Of a stretch of DNA of 64,000 bases, positions 1 to 7,452 are shown one piece after another. The translations under genes were made by a program, and so were the position numbers. Each line of letters begins with the position of its first letter. Positions within the stretch are counted from its first letter, which is position 1. The notes under the pieces were generated by a model. The model searched no databases. It was not told the DNA's origin and saw nothing but the letters and a program-made list of their open reading frames with translations. The stretch comes from Methylobacterium sp. FF17 (lineage in GTDB: Bacteria > Pseudomonadota > Alphaproteobacteria > Rhizobiales > Beijerinckiaceae). The stretch covers positions 3,798,001-3,862,000 of the forward strand of contig NZ_CP107532.1 in NCBI RefSeq assembly GCF_025813715.1, given 5' to 3'.

Positions 1-1143
1 GGCAGGGGAAACGTCATTGGCGACGATGAGGTCGCAGCCCTTCCGGGCGATCTTGGCGCGGGCGTGATCCAGCACCGAATCGGTCTCGGCGGCGAAGCCG
101 ACGACGAGGCGCGGCCGGTCCGTGCCGCGCCCCGCGATGGTGGCAAGGATGTCGGGATTCTCCACGAGGGCGAGGGGGGCGGGCGCCGCGCCGTCCTTCT
201 TGATCTTGGCGGCACGCGTCTCGGCCGGGCGCCAGTCGCCGACGGCGGCGGCGAAGATCGCGAGATCGGCCGGGAGCGCCGCCTCCACCGCCGCCAGCAT
301 CTCGCGGGCGGTCTCCACGGACACGACGCGGACGCCGGCGGGGGCCGGGATCGCCACGGGCCCCGAGACCAGCGTCACCTCCGCTCCGGCCGCCGCCGCG
401 GCGGCAGCGATGGCGTGGCCCTGCCGGCCGGAGGAGCGGTTGGCGAGGTAGCGCACGGGGTCGATGGGCTCGTGCGTCGGGCCAGAGGTCACGAGCACGC
501 GCTTGCCGGACAGCGAGCCCGCCGCTTCGCGCCCGGCCAGGAACCCGAGACCAGACCCGAAACCAGCCCCGAGCCCGGACGCCGGGCGCGCCGCCGCGAG
601 CAGGGCTTCCACCGCGTCGGCGATCTCGGCTGGCTCGGCGAGGCGCCCCGGGCCGAACTCCGCCTCCGCCATCGCGCCGTTGTTCGGCCCGACCACCCGC
701 ACCCCGTCCCCGCGGAGCGTGGCGAGGTTGCGCCGCGTCGCCGGATGTTGCCACATCCGCACGTTCATGGCCGGCGCGATCAGGATCGGCAGGGTGGTGG
801 CGAGCAGCACCGTCGCGGCGAGATCCGAGGAATCGCCCGTGGCCATGCGCGCCATCAGGCTCGCGGTGGCGGGGGCCACCACGATGGCGTCGGCGTCGCG
901 GGCGAGCTTGATGTGGCCGATATCGGCCTCCTCCGCCCGGTCGAACAGATCCGTATGGGCCCGCTCACCCGCGAGCGCCGCCGCCGCCAGCGGCGTCACG
1001 AATTCCTGGGCGCCCTTCGTCAGCAGGGGGCGCACCCGCGCCCCGCGCTCGCGCAGCCGCCGGATCAGGTCCAGCGCCTTGTAGGCCGCGATGCCCCCGC
1101 CGATGACGAGGAGGATGCGGCGGTCCTGGAGCGGGCGCGTCAT
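1..1143 (-). CDS. coaBC: CoaBC bifunctional phosphopantothenoylcysteine decarboxylase/phosphopantothenate-cysteine ligase (3' end cut by window)
   Basis: Cytosolic enzyme for two steps of coenzyme A synthesis: CTP-dependent joining of cysteine to 4'-phosphopantothenate, then FMN-dependent decarboxylation. The frame is open for 381 codons from the ATG at 1143 to the left edge, so about 20-30 C-terminal residues are missing. The N-terminal flavoprotein half shows GGGIAAYKA (residues 15-23), the decarboxylase histidine in GHIKLAR (H77) and the substrate-clamp motif APAMNVRMW (near 123-131). The ligase half starts around residue 195 with VLVTSGPTHEPIDPVR, followed by NRSSGRQG and the lysine motif AAKIKK. 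An Ala/Gly-rich linker (near 170-190) joins the halves. It is 53 bp downstream of ubiB on the same strand, in the common alphaproteobacterial order ubiE-ubiB-coaBC. Identification is firm. Confidence 0.95.
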   Translation of the reverse strand, partial: MTRPLQDRRILLVIGGGIAAYKALDLIRRLRERGARVRPLLTKGAQEFVTPLAAAALAGERAHTDLFDRAEEADIGHIKLARDADAIVVAPATASLMARMATGDSSDLAATVLLATTLPILIAPAMNVRMWQHPATRRNLATLRGDGVRVVGPNNGAMAEAEFGPGRLAEPAEIADAVEALLAAARPASGLGAGFGSGLGFLAGREAAGSLSGKRVLVTSGPTHEPIDPVRYLANRSSGRQGHAIAAAAAAAGAEVTLVSGPVAIPAPAGVRVVSVETAREMLAAVEAALPADLAIFAAAVGDWRPAETRAAKIKKDGAAPAPLALVENPDILATIAGRGTDRPRLVVGFAAETDSVLDHARAKIARKGCDLIVANDVSPA

Positions 1144-1196
1144 GGTCCGAACCCCTGTGCAGAATCAGCGTGAACGAAGGGCGGCCCCAGACGGTC

Positions 1197-2753
1197 CTAC
1201 CGGAACGCCATGACCAGGGCCCCGATGGCGATGCCCCAGAGGGCGAGCGTCGACCAGAGGGCGCGCCGGCGCTCCGCCCGGGCGAAGCGGTCGATCCGGT
1301 TGCCGTCGCCGGAGCCGGCCTCGTCGAGGCGCACCAGGATGCGGCGCAGGCGCTGGGCGAGGTCGGGGATGTCGGCGACCACGTCGGTGATGGTCAGCGC
1401 CGCGCGGCCCATGCCCTCGATGCGCCCGACGGGCCCGAGGTTGCGGGCGATCCAGGAGCGGACCACCGGCTCGGCCCCGGTCCACATGTCGAGCTGCGGA
1501 TCGAGGGAGCGGGCGACGCCCTCCACCACCACCATGGTCTTCTGGAGCATCACGAGTTCGGTGCGGGTGCTCATGTCGAACAGGGCCGTGATGTCGAACA
1601 GCAGGGTCAGCACCTTGGCCATCGAGATCTCGTCGGCCTTGCGCTGGTGGATCGGCTCGCCGATCGCCCGGATGGCCTGCGCGAAATCCTCCACCGAATG
1701 GTGCGCCGGCACGTAGCCGGCCTCGAAATGCACCTGCGCCACCCGCTTGTAGTCGCGCAGGATGAAGCCGAGCAGGATCTCGGCGAGGAAGCGCCGCTCC
1801 GCGTGCCCGAGGCGGCCCATGATGCCGAAATCGACCGCCACCAGGGTGCCGGTCGGGTCCACGAACAGGTTCCCGGGATGCATGTCGGCGTGGAAGAAGC
1901 CGTCCCGGATGGCGTGGCGCAGGAAGGACTGGATCACCGAGCGCCCCAGGGCCTTCGGATCGTGCCCGGCGGCCACGATGGCGGCGCGGTCGTTGAGGCG
2001 GATGCCCTCGATCCATTCGCTCGCCAGCACGTCGCGGCCCGTCAGTTCCCAGTCGGGCTTCGGCACCCGGAAATCCGCGTCCTCCCGGGTGTTCTGCGCG
2101 AGTTCGGACATCGCGGCCGCTTCCAGCCGGAAATCCATCTCCATCATCACCGAGCGGGCGAGGATCTCCACCACCTCGCGGGGGCGCAGGCGCTCGGCCT
2201 TGGGCGAGAGGGCGTGCACCACGCGGGCCATGAAGCGCATGACCTGCAGGTCGCGCTGGAAGCGCTCGCGCACGCCGGGGCGCATGACCTTGATCGCCAG
2301 GACGCGCTCGGACCCATCGGCGTCGAGGATGTGGGCCTTGTGGACCTGGGCGATGGAGGCCGCCGCGATCGAGGGGCCGAACGAGACGAAGAGGTGCGCC
2401 ACCGGCTTGCCCAGCGTCGCCTCGACGACGCGGATCGCGGTCTCCTGCGGGAAGGGCGGCACCCGGTCCTGCAGCGTCTCCAGGTCGCGGGCGGCGTCCA
2501 TGCCGACGATGTCGGGGCGGGTCGCGAGGAACTGGCCGAACTTGACGTAGCTCGGCCCGAGCCGCGTCAGCGCCCGCTGCAGCGGACCGGCGCCGCTGCC
2601 CAGGCCGGGACGCTCCAGCATCCGCCCGGTACGCAGGGCGAGGTGCAGGTGCGGCGGCAGGTCGGTGGGGTCGACGAAGGACAGCGCGCCCTCGCGGGCC
2701 AGCACGAAGCCCACATGCGCGCCGCGGAACAGGTGGATGACGGCGCCGAGCAT
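1197..2753 (-). CDS. ubiB: UbiB, ABC1/ADCK-family atypical kinase for ubiquinone biosynthesis
   Basis: 518-residue membrane-anchored protein of the ABC1/ADCK family, needed for aerobic ubiquinone synthesis, probably as an ATPase that helps lipid intermediates reach the hydroxylases. Visible family features are the KxGQ motif as KFGQ (residues 71-74), an alanine-rich nucleotide loop in IAAASIAQVHKA, the lysine in VLAIKVMRPG, the catalytic-loop region GFFHADMHPGNL and the DFG equivalent VAVDFGIMG. The C-terminus ends in a hydrophobic segment (TLALWGIAIGALVMAF) that should anchor it in the inner membrane. The start lies 16 bp after the ubiE stop, so the two are probably co-transcribed. Length is close to family norm. 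Confidence 0.95.
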   Translation of the reverse strand: MLGAVIHLFRGAHVGFVLAREGALSFVDPTDLPPHLHLALRTGRMLERPGLGSGAGPLQRALTRLGPSYVKFGQFLATRPDIVGMDAARDLETLQDRVPPFPQETAIRVVEATLGKPVAHLFVSFGPSIAAASIAQVHKAHILDADGSERVLAIKVMRPGVRERFQRDLQVMRFMARVVHALSPKAERLRPREVVEILARSVMMEMDFRLEAAAMSELAQNTREDADFRVPKPDWELTGRDVLASEWIEGIRLNDRAAIVAAGHDPKALGRSVIQSFLRHAIRDGFFHADMHPGNLFVDPTGTLVAVDFGIMGRLGHAERRFLAEILLGFILRDYKRVAQVHFEAGYVPAHHSVEDFAQAIRAIGEPIHQRKADEISMAKVLTLLFDITALFDMSTRTELVMLQKTMVVVEGVARSLDPQLDMWTGAEPVVRSWIARNLGPVGRIEGMGRAALTITDVVADIPDLAQRLRRILVRLDEAGSGDGNRIDRFARAERRRALWSTLALWGIAIGALVMAFR

Positions 2754-2769
2754 CAGGCGGCCCGACCCG

Positions 2770-3555
2770 TCACGAGACCTTCCACCCGGAATGGATCGCC
2801 ACGATGCCCCCGGTGAGCGGCCGGTGGCTCACGTGGCGGAAGCCGGCGGCCTCGATCATCCCGGCGAACCGGCCCGGGGAGGGGAATTTGCGGATGGATT
2901 CCACGAGATAGCGGTAGGAATCCGCGTCCCCCGCCACGCTGGCGCCCAGCCGCGGGATCACGTGGAACGAGTAGGCGTCGTAGATCCGGTCGAGCACCGG
3001 GAGATCCACCTTGGAGAATTCGAGGCAGAGGAAGCGCCCGCCGGGCTTGAGCACGCGGTGCGCCTCGGCGAGCGCCACATCGATCCGGGGCACGTTCCGG
3101 ATGCCGAAGGCGATGGTGTAGGCATCGAAACGCTCTGAGGGCAGGGGCAGCGCCTCGGCATTGGCGGTCACGAAGTCGATCCGCCCCGGGAAGCGGTTCC
3201 CCGCCCGCTCGGCGCCGACACGCAGCATGGCCTCGTTGATGTCGAGGACCGTGGAGTGGGTGTCCGGGCCCCCGGCCTCCAAGGCTCGGAAGGCGATGTC
3301 GGCGGTGCCGCCGGCCACGTCGAGGTGGCGGAACGGCCGGTTGCGCGGCGGGCGCAGCATCGAGATCAGGTGCGACTTCCAGGCGCGGTGAAGGCCCCCG
3401 GACATGAGATCGTTCATGAGGTCGTAGCGCTTGGCAACCGAGCGGAACACGTCGTCGACGCGGCCCTGCTTCTCGTCGAGCGCGACGCTTTCGAAGCCGA
3501 AATGCGTGCTCGCGCCGTCCGTGGCCTGATCGACCGACCGTTTCACCGAATTCAT
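2770..3555 (-). CDS. ubiE: UbiE, demethylmenaquinone/2-methoxy-6-polyprenyl-1,4-benzoquinol C-methyltransferase
   Basis: 261-residue SAM-dependent C-methyltransferase of ubiquinone (and menaquinone) synthesis. The SAM-binding core is visible as [15 protein letters not shown], and the family signatures [17 protein letters not shown] near the N-terminus and [15 protein letters not shown] in the middle are typical of UbiE. The frame stays open far upstream, but homologous sequence begins at MNSVKR. I chose the ATG at 3555, which has AGAGG about nine bases upstream; an ATG two codons earlier (3561) is possible but very close to the same site. It is first in the ubiE-ubiB-coaBC group and divergent from mutM, with the promoters in the 133-bp gap. 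Confidence 0.95.
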   Translation of the reverse strand: MNSVKRSVDQATDGASTHFGFESVALDEKQGRVDDVFRSVAKRYDLMNDLMSGGLHRAWKSHLISMLRPPRNRPFRHLDVAGGTADIAFRALEAGGPDTHSTVLDINEAMLRVGAERAGNRFPGRIDFVTANAEALPLPSERFDAYTIAFGIRNVPRIDVALAEAHRVLKPGGRFLCLEFSKVDLPVLDRIYDAYSFHVIPRLGASVAGDADSYRYLVESIRKFPSPGRFAGMIEAAGFRHVSHRPLTGGIVAIHSGWKVS

Positions 3556-3688
3556 GGACATCAACCTCTCGCGCACGCTCAATAGCGAAACGTGGCCGGG
3601 ATCGCCATGTGCCATCCTGTGTGAGGTGCGATCCGTCGCGAGTGGCGGATCGCGTCCCCTGACGTCAATCGGAGCCCCCGTCCCACCC

Positions 3689-4588
3689 ATGCCCGAACTT
3701 CCCGAAGTCGAGACCGTCCGCCTCGGCCTCGCGGCCGCCCTGGTCGGGGCCCGCTTCGCCCGCGTCCACCTGCGGCGTCCCAACCTGCGGTTTCCCTTCC
3801 CCGAGCGCTTCGCCGCGCGGCTCGAGGGCCGCGCCGTGACGGATCTGGCCCGGCGCGCGAAGTACCTCGTGGCGGGTCTCGATTCGGGGGAATCGCTCAT
3901 CCTGCATCTCGGCATGAGCGGGCGCTTCGACGTGGCCCTTCCGGACGGCCGCAACCTGTCACCGGGGGATTTCTACCTGGAGGGCGCGCTCGGCAACGCC
4001 AAGCACGACCACGTGGTCATGGCGATGTCGAACGGCGCGACGGTGACCTACAACGACGTGCGCCGCTTCGGCTTCATGGATCTCGTGCCCACCGAATCCC
4101 TAGGGACCTGCCGGCACTTCGCAGGCATGGGGATCGAGCCCTTGAGCGACGCCCTGACGCCACAGGCCGTGGCGCGCCTGTTCCGGGGCCGGATCACCCC
4201 CCTGAAGGCGGCGCTCCTCGACCAACGCCTTATCGCGGGCCTCGGCAACATCTACGTCTGCGAGGCCCTGCACCGGGCCGGTCTGCACCCGGAGACCCCG
4301 GCCGGCAGCCTCGCCAAGGCGGATGGCACGCCCACGCCCGGCGCCAAGCGCCTGACCCGGGTGATCGGCGAGGTCTTGAGGGAGGCGGTGGCGGCCGGCG
4401 GATCGACCCTTCGGGACTACGCCCACACGGATGGCGGGTCCGGCGCGTTCCAGCACGCCTTCCGGGTCTACGACCGGGTCGGGCAGCCCTGCGGGGCGAA
4501 GGGCTGCACCGGAACGATCGGCCGGATCGTCCAATCGGGGCGCTCCACCTTCTTCTGCGCCAGCTGTCAGGTCCGCCCCGCAAAATAA
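3689..4588 (+). CDS. mutM: MutM/Fpg formamidopyrimidine-DNA glycosylase
   Basis: 299-residue bifunctional DNA glycosylase/AP lyase that removes 8-oxoguanine and ring-opened purines. The start ATG is fixed by the obligate N-terminal MPELPEVET: proline 2 is the Schiff-base nucleophile and E3 and E6 follow. The conserved lysine is K58 in RRAKYLV, and the intercalation-loop region reads YNDVRRFGF. The helix-two-turn-helix region is [20 protein letters not shown]. The C-terminal zinc finger is complete, spaced C-x4-C-x16-C-x2-C (CGAKGC through CASC). It is divergent from ubiE, as in many alphaproteobacteria. The reading frame extends 45 codons upstream, but that part has no family similarity. Confidence 0.97.
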   Translation: MPELPEVETVRLGLAAALVGARFARVHLRRPNLRFPFPERFAARLEGRAVTDLARRAKYLVAGLDSGESLILHLGMSGRFDVALPDGRNLSPGDFYLEGALGNAKHDHVVMAMSNGATVTYNDVRRFGFMDLVPTESLGTCRHFAGMGIEPLSDALTPQAVARLFRGRITPLKAALLDQRLIAGLGNIYVCEALHRAGLHPETPAGSLAKADGTPTPGAKRLTRVIGEVLREAVAAGGSTLRDYAHTDGGSGAFQHAFRVYDRVGQPCGAKGCTGTIGRIVQSGRSTFFCASCQVRPAK

Positions 4589-4712
4589 ATCCGGGGGTGG
4601 CGATGCGATCCCGGCGCCGGCCGCCAAATGTTAAGCTCCGATTCGCACTCTCGATGCCTAAGATAGGGGCAATGTCGATCCGCAACATCGGAACGATTGA
4701 TCCAGGACCCGC

Positions 4713-6161
4713 ATGTATCCCACCGCCGACAACGAAGCGGATCGACTGAAAGCCCTTCGTGATCTGCGCATCATGGCCACCGAGCCGGAGCCGGAATTCG
4801 ACGCCGTCTGTCGCACGGCGGCGGCCCTGTTCGGCATGCCGATCTCCTACGTCTCCCTGGTCGAAGCGGACCACCAGTGGTTCAAGGCCAAATGCGGCCT
4901 CGAACAGAACCAGACGGAGCGGAAAGGCGCCTTCTGCAACTACGCGATCCTCTCGGACGCGGTCTTCGTGGTGGAGGATGCGCGGGAGGATGAACGCTTC
5001 CGGGATGCGCCCCTGGTGACCCAGCCGCCGCAGGTGCGCTTCTACGCCGGCGCGCCGCTCCATGCGGAGAACGGATTGCGGGTCGGGATCCTGTGCGTCC
5101 TCGACACCGTGCCGCGCCGCTTCTCGGCCGAGGACCACGCCCGCCTCAAGGACCTGGCCTCCGTCGTGAGCGCGCAGCTCACCCTGCACCGGGCGAAGGC
5201 GCAGCTGCGCGAGCGCGAAGCGCATTACCGCCTGCTCGCCGAGAACACCTCCGACATGGTGGTGTGGGCGACCCTCGATACGGTCCGCCGCTACGTCTCG
5301 CCGGCCGTCCGCGCCCTGCTCGGGCACGAGCCCGAGGACCTCATCGGAACGAAGCCCCTCGATCAGGTCCATCCCGACGACCGGGACGATTTCGGCCGGC
5401 TCCTGCGCGACATGTGCGCGGGCCGACTCGACCGGGCGGTCGCGCGCCAGCGCTACCGGCGCAAGGACGGGACCTGGGTCTGGGTCGAGGCCATCTTCAA
5501 CGTCACCTTCGACGCCGAGGGCGTCGAGCGCACCGGCTACGTGGCGGCCGTGCGCGACATCACCGAGCGCAAGGAAGCGGAGCACCGGATCGCCCACATG
5601 GCGCGGCACGATGCCCTGACCGACCTCGCCAACCGCACCCTGTTCCGGGAACGCCTCACCCAGGAGATCGCGCAGTCGCGCCGCCGTGCGGGCGGGTTCG
5701 CGGTGCTGTGCCTGGACCTCGACCGCTTCAAGGCGGTGAACGACACCTTCGGCCATCATGCCGGAGACATACTGCTGCGCACGGTTGCCCAGCGCCTGCG
5801 CGCGATCGTGCGGACCGAGGACACCGTCGCGCGCATCGGCGGCGACGAATTCATGGTGATCCAGACCGGCCCGGTGGTCGCGAGCAGCATCCGGACGCTG
5901 GCCCGGCGCATCATCGACACGATCTCGCAACCGATCGATCTCGACGGCGATCCCATCGTGGTCGGCACCAGCGTCGGCATCGCGGTCGCCCCGCAGGACG
6001 GCATGGACCCCGATCAGCTCTGCCGGAACGCCGACCTCGCCCTGTTCGAGGCGAAGAACGCCGGCCGCAACACCTTCCGGTCCTACGAAGCGGGCATGCG
6101 CTTCGGGACGCTGGGACCGGAAGGGCGACGCTCCCCGGGAACATCGCCGCCGGCCAGGTGA
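4713..6161 (+). CDS. GAF-PAS-GGDEF diguanylate cyclase
   Basis: 482-residue soluble sensor that probably makes cyclic di-GMP. Order of domains: GAF (about 15-155, with FCNYAIL and FYAGAPL typical of the phytochrome-like GAF subgroup), a PAS/PAC unit (about 170-285, ending VRDITERKEAEHRI) and a GGDEF domain (about 295-460). The active-site loop reads IGGDEF, intact, and an RxxD inhibitory I-site (RTED) sits five residues before it, so product feedback is expected. No transmembrane segment or EAL domain is present. The gene stands alone: upstream is mutM (124-bp gap with a TTAA half-site near 4631), downstream is a convergent gene. The input signal cannot be told from sequence. Confidence 0.92.
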   Translation: MYPTADNEADRLKALRDLRIMATEPEPEFDAVCRTAAALFGMPISYVSLVEADHQWFKAKCGLEQNQTERKGAFCNYAILSDAVFVVEDAREDERFRDAPLVTQPPQVRFYAGAPLHAENGLRVGILCVLDTVPRRFSAEDHARLKDLASVVSAQLTLHRAKAQLREREAHYRLLAENTSDMVVWATLDTVRRYVSPAVRALLGHEPEDLIGTKPLDQVHPDDRDDFGRLLRDMCAGRLDRAVARQRYRRKDGTWVWVEAIFNVTFDAEGVERTGYVAAVRDITERKEAEHRIAHMARHDALTDLANRTLFRERLTQEIAQSRRRAGGFAVLCLDLDRFKAVNDTFGHHAGDILLRTVAQRLRAIVRTEDTVARIGGDEFMVIQTGPVVASSIRTLARRIIDTISQPIDLDGDPIVVGTSVGIAVAPQDGMDPDQLCRNADLALFEAKNAGRNTFRSYEAGMRFGTLGPEGRRSPGTSPPAR

Positions 6162-6209
6162 GGGCAATCCCCGGCCGACGGTACCCGCCCCGTCAGTGGA
6201 GGATCGTGC

Positions 6210-6920
6210 CTACCAACCGCGCGTATCCGCCCCGGTGGGCCGCCGCCCCTCGGGCGTCAGGGCGTTGATGACCTGAGGCAGCGCCTGGGAGAGTTGCGCG
6301 AGCAGGTCGTCGCGGTTCATGCCGGTGCGCTGCTCGAGGGCGCCGACCGTCTCCGGACCCAGGGCGTCGGCGAGCCGGTTCGGCGGGACCGGACGGTTCT
6401 CGCCGTGGCCGATCCAGGATTCCATGACGTCGCCGAGGCCGCCGCGCTGAAACTGCTCGATCAGCCCGTCGAGACCGCCCCGCCCGTTGGCGGGCTCTTC
6501 GTCGAGACGGGCATAGGGTCCGGCGCCGGGGTCGCGCGAACCGCCGCCGGACGACCGCTCGCCCGGCCCGTCGAGCATGCCCGACAGGTCGCTGAAGTCG
6601 CCCTCGCGCCCGCGCGGCTGATCGAGCGGCCCACCGCGGTCCTCGCCGCGATCCCAGGACGATCCGCCATCCTGGCCGAAGCCGCCGATATCCCCGTCGT
6701 CGCGTCCGCGCGGCTCGGGTGCGTCCCGGCGCTGCCCGCCGCCGAGGAGATCGCCGAGGCCGCCAGCACCCTTGGACATGAGGAGCATCAGCAGGGCCTG
6801 GACCAGGGGCGACATCGCCCCGCCGAGGGCACCGCCGCCCTGGCCGCCGCGCTCCGGCTGGCGCCCGCCTCCGAGCACCTGACCGAGAACACCGCCGATG
6901 ACTTGATCGAGCAGACCCAT
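6210..6920 (-). CDS. YidB-like DUF937 family protein
   Basis: 236-residue protein. The N-terminal MGLLDQVIGGVLGQVLGG and the C-terminal segment (about 155-230), with a helix-turn region GPETVGALEQRTGMNRDDLL followed by LSQALPQVINALTPEGR, match the YidB/DUF937 family, whose cellular function is not established. Between them is a long low-complexity stretch rich in Gly, Asp, Arg and Ser (about 60-150), which makes it longer than E. coli YidB (about 130 residues). The start is well supported by GGAGGAAG about six bases before the ATG at 6920. It is convergent with the GGDEF gene and 82 bp downstream of a small exported-protein gene. No catalytic motif is visible. Confidence 0.8.
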   Translation of the reverse strand: MGLLDQVIGGVLGQVLGGGRQPERGGQGGGALGGAMSPLVQALLMLLMSKGAGGLGDLLGGGQRRDAPEPRGRDDGDIGGFGQDGGSSWDRGEDRGGPLDQPRGREGDFSDLSGMLDGPGERSSGGGSRDPGAGPYARLDEEPANGRGGLDGLIEQFQRGGLGDVMESWIGHGENRPVPPNRLADALGPETVGALEQRTGMNRDDLLAQLSQALPQVINALTPEGRRPTGADTRGW

Positions 6921-7002
6921 GTTCGCTTCCTCCGTTGCGTGCGTGTCCGGATTGATGCGGGGATGCGGCGCCCGCGCAGGGACGCCGATCGATCCGTCGC
7001 CG

Positions 7003-7371
7003 TCAGTCCCGCCGGGTGCCGCCGGTGGCGGCGCGGTCCCGTGCGGGCAGGTGATCGAGGGGATTGGTCCGGGCGCCCCGCTTCGCGTCGCCGGCCATGA
7101 CATCCGTGCTGGACGAGATGGCGCTCGGCGGTGCGACCTGTCCGGTCGGGCGCTCCGACGCGGTGCCGGCGCCATCGCGGCCCGGCAGCGTGCCGGGGGT
7201 CGGCTGATCGTTCGGGTTCGCCGCGCTCTGCGCGGCGGCGGGCTGCACCCCGAGCGATCCGGGCACGAAGCCCGAGATCGCCGTGATCGCGAGGCTGCCG
7301 AGGAAGAGGGCGGTGATGGCCGAGCCGGCGCGTGGCCGGAACGGCGAGCGGGAGGGGCGGGGCGCTGTCAC
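7003..7371 (-). CDS. Small exported or membrane-anchored hypothetical protein
   Basis: Proposed 122-residue protein starting at GTG (7371), preceded by GGAG eight bases upstream; a longer TTG-started version to 7407 is also open. An arginine/proline-rich N-terminus is followed by one hydrophobic segment, SAITALFLGSLAITAISGFV, then AAAQSAANPND, which resembles a signal peptide with an Ala-x-Ala cleavage region. The rest is polar and rich in Pro, Ala, Thr and Gly. No family recognised. It lies 81 bp beyond the uvrB stop on the same strand. Codon use matches the neighbourhood, but low complexity makes reality less certain. Confidence 0.45.
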   Translation of the reverse strand: MTAPRPSRSPFRPRAGSAITALFLGSLAITAISGFVPGSLGVQPAAAQSAANPNDQPTPGTLPGRDGAGTASERPTGQVAPPSAISSSTDVMAGDAKRGARTNPLDHLPARDRAATGGTRRD

Positions 7372-7452
7372 GGAGTCGTCTCCAGGGTCGGGGCCGGCGT
7401 TGCCCAACCAAGCCCCGGTACGCCGGAAGGGTTCCGCCGTCCGGCCTCGCGA

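Noticed and set aside
3554..3688. 45-codon upstream extension of mutM
   Set aside because: Fpg needs an N-terminal proline after Met removal, so translation must begin at 3689.
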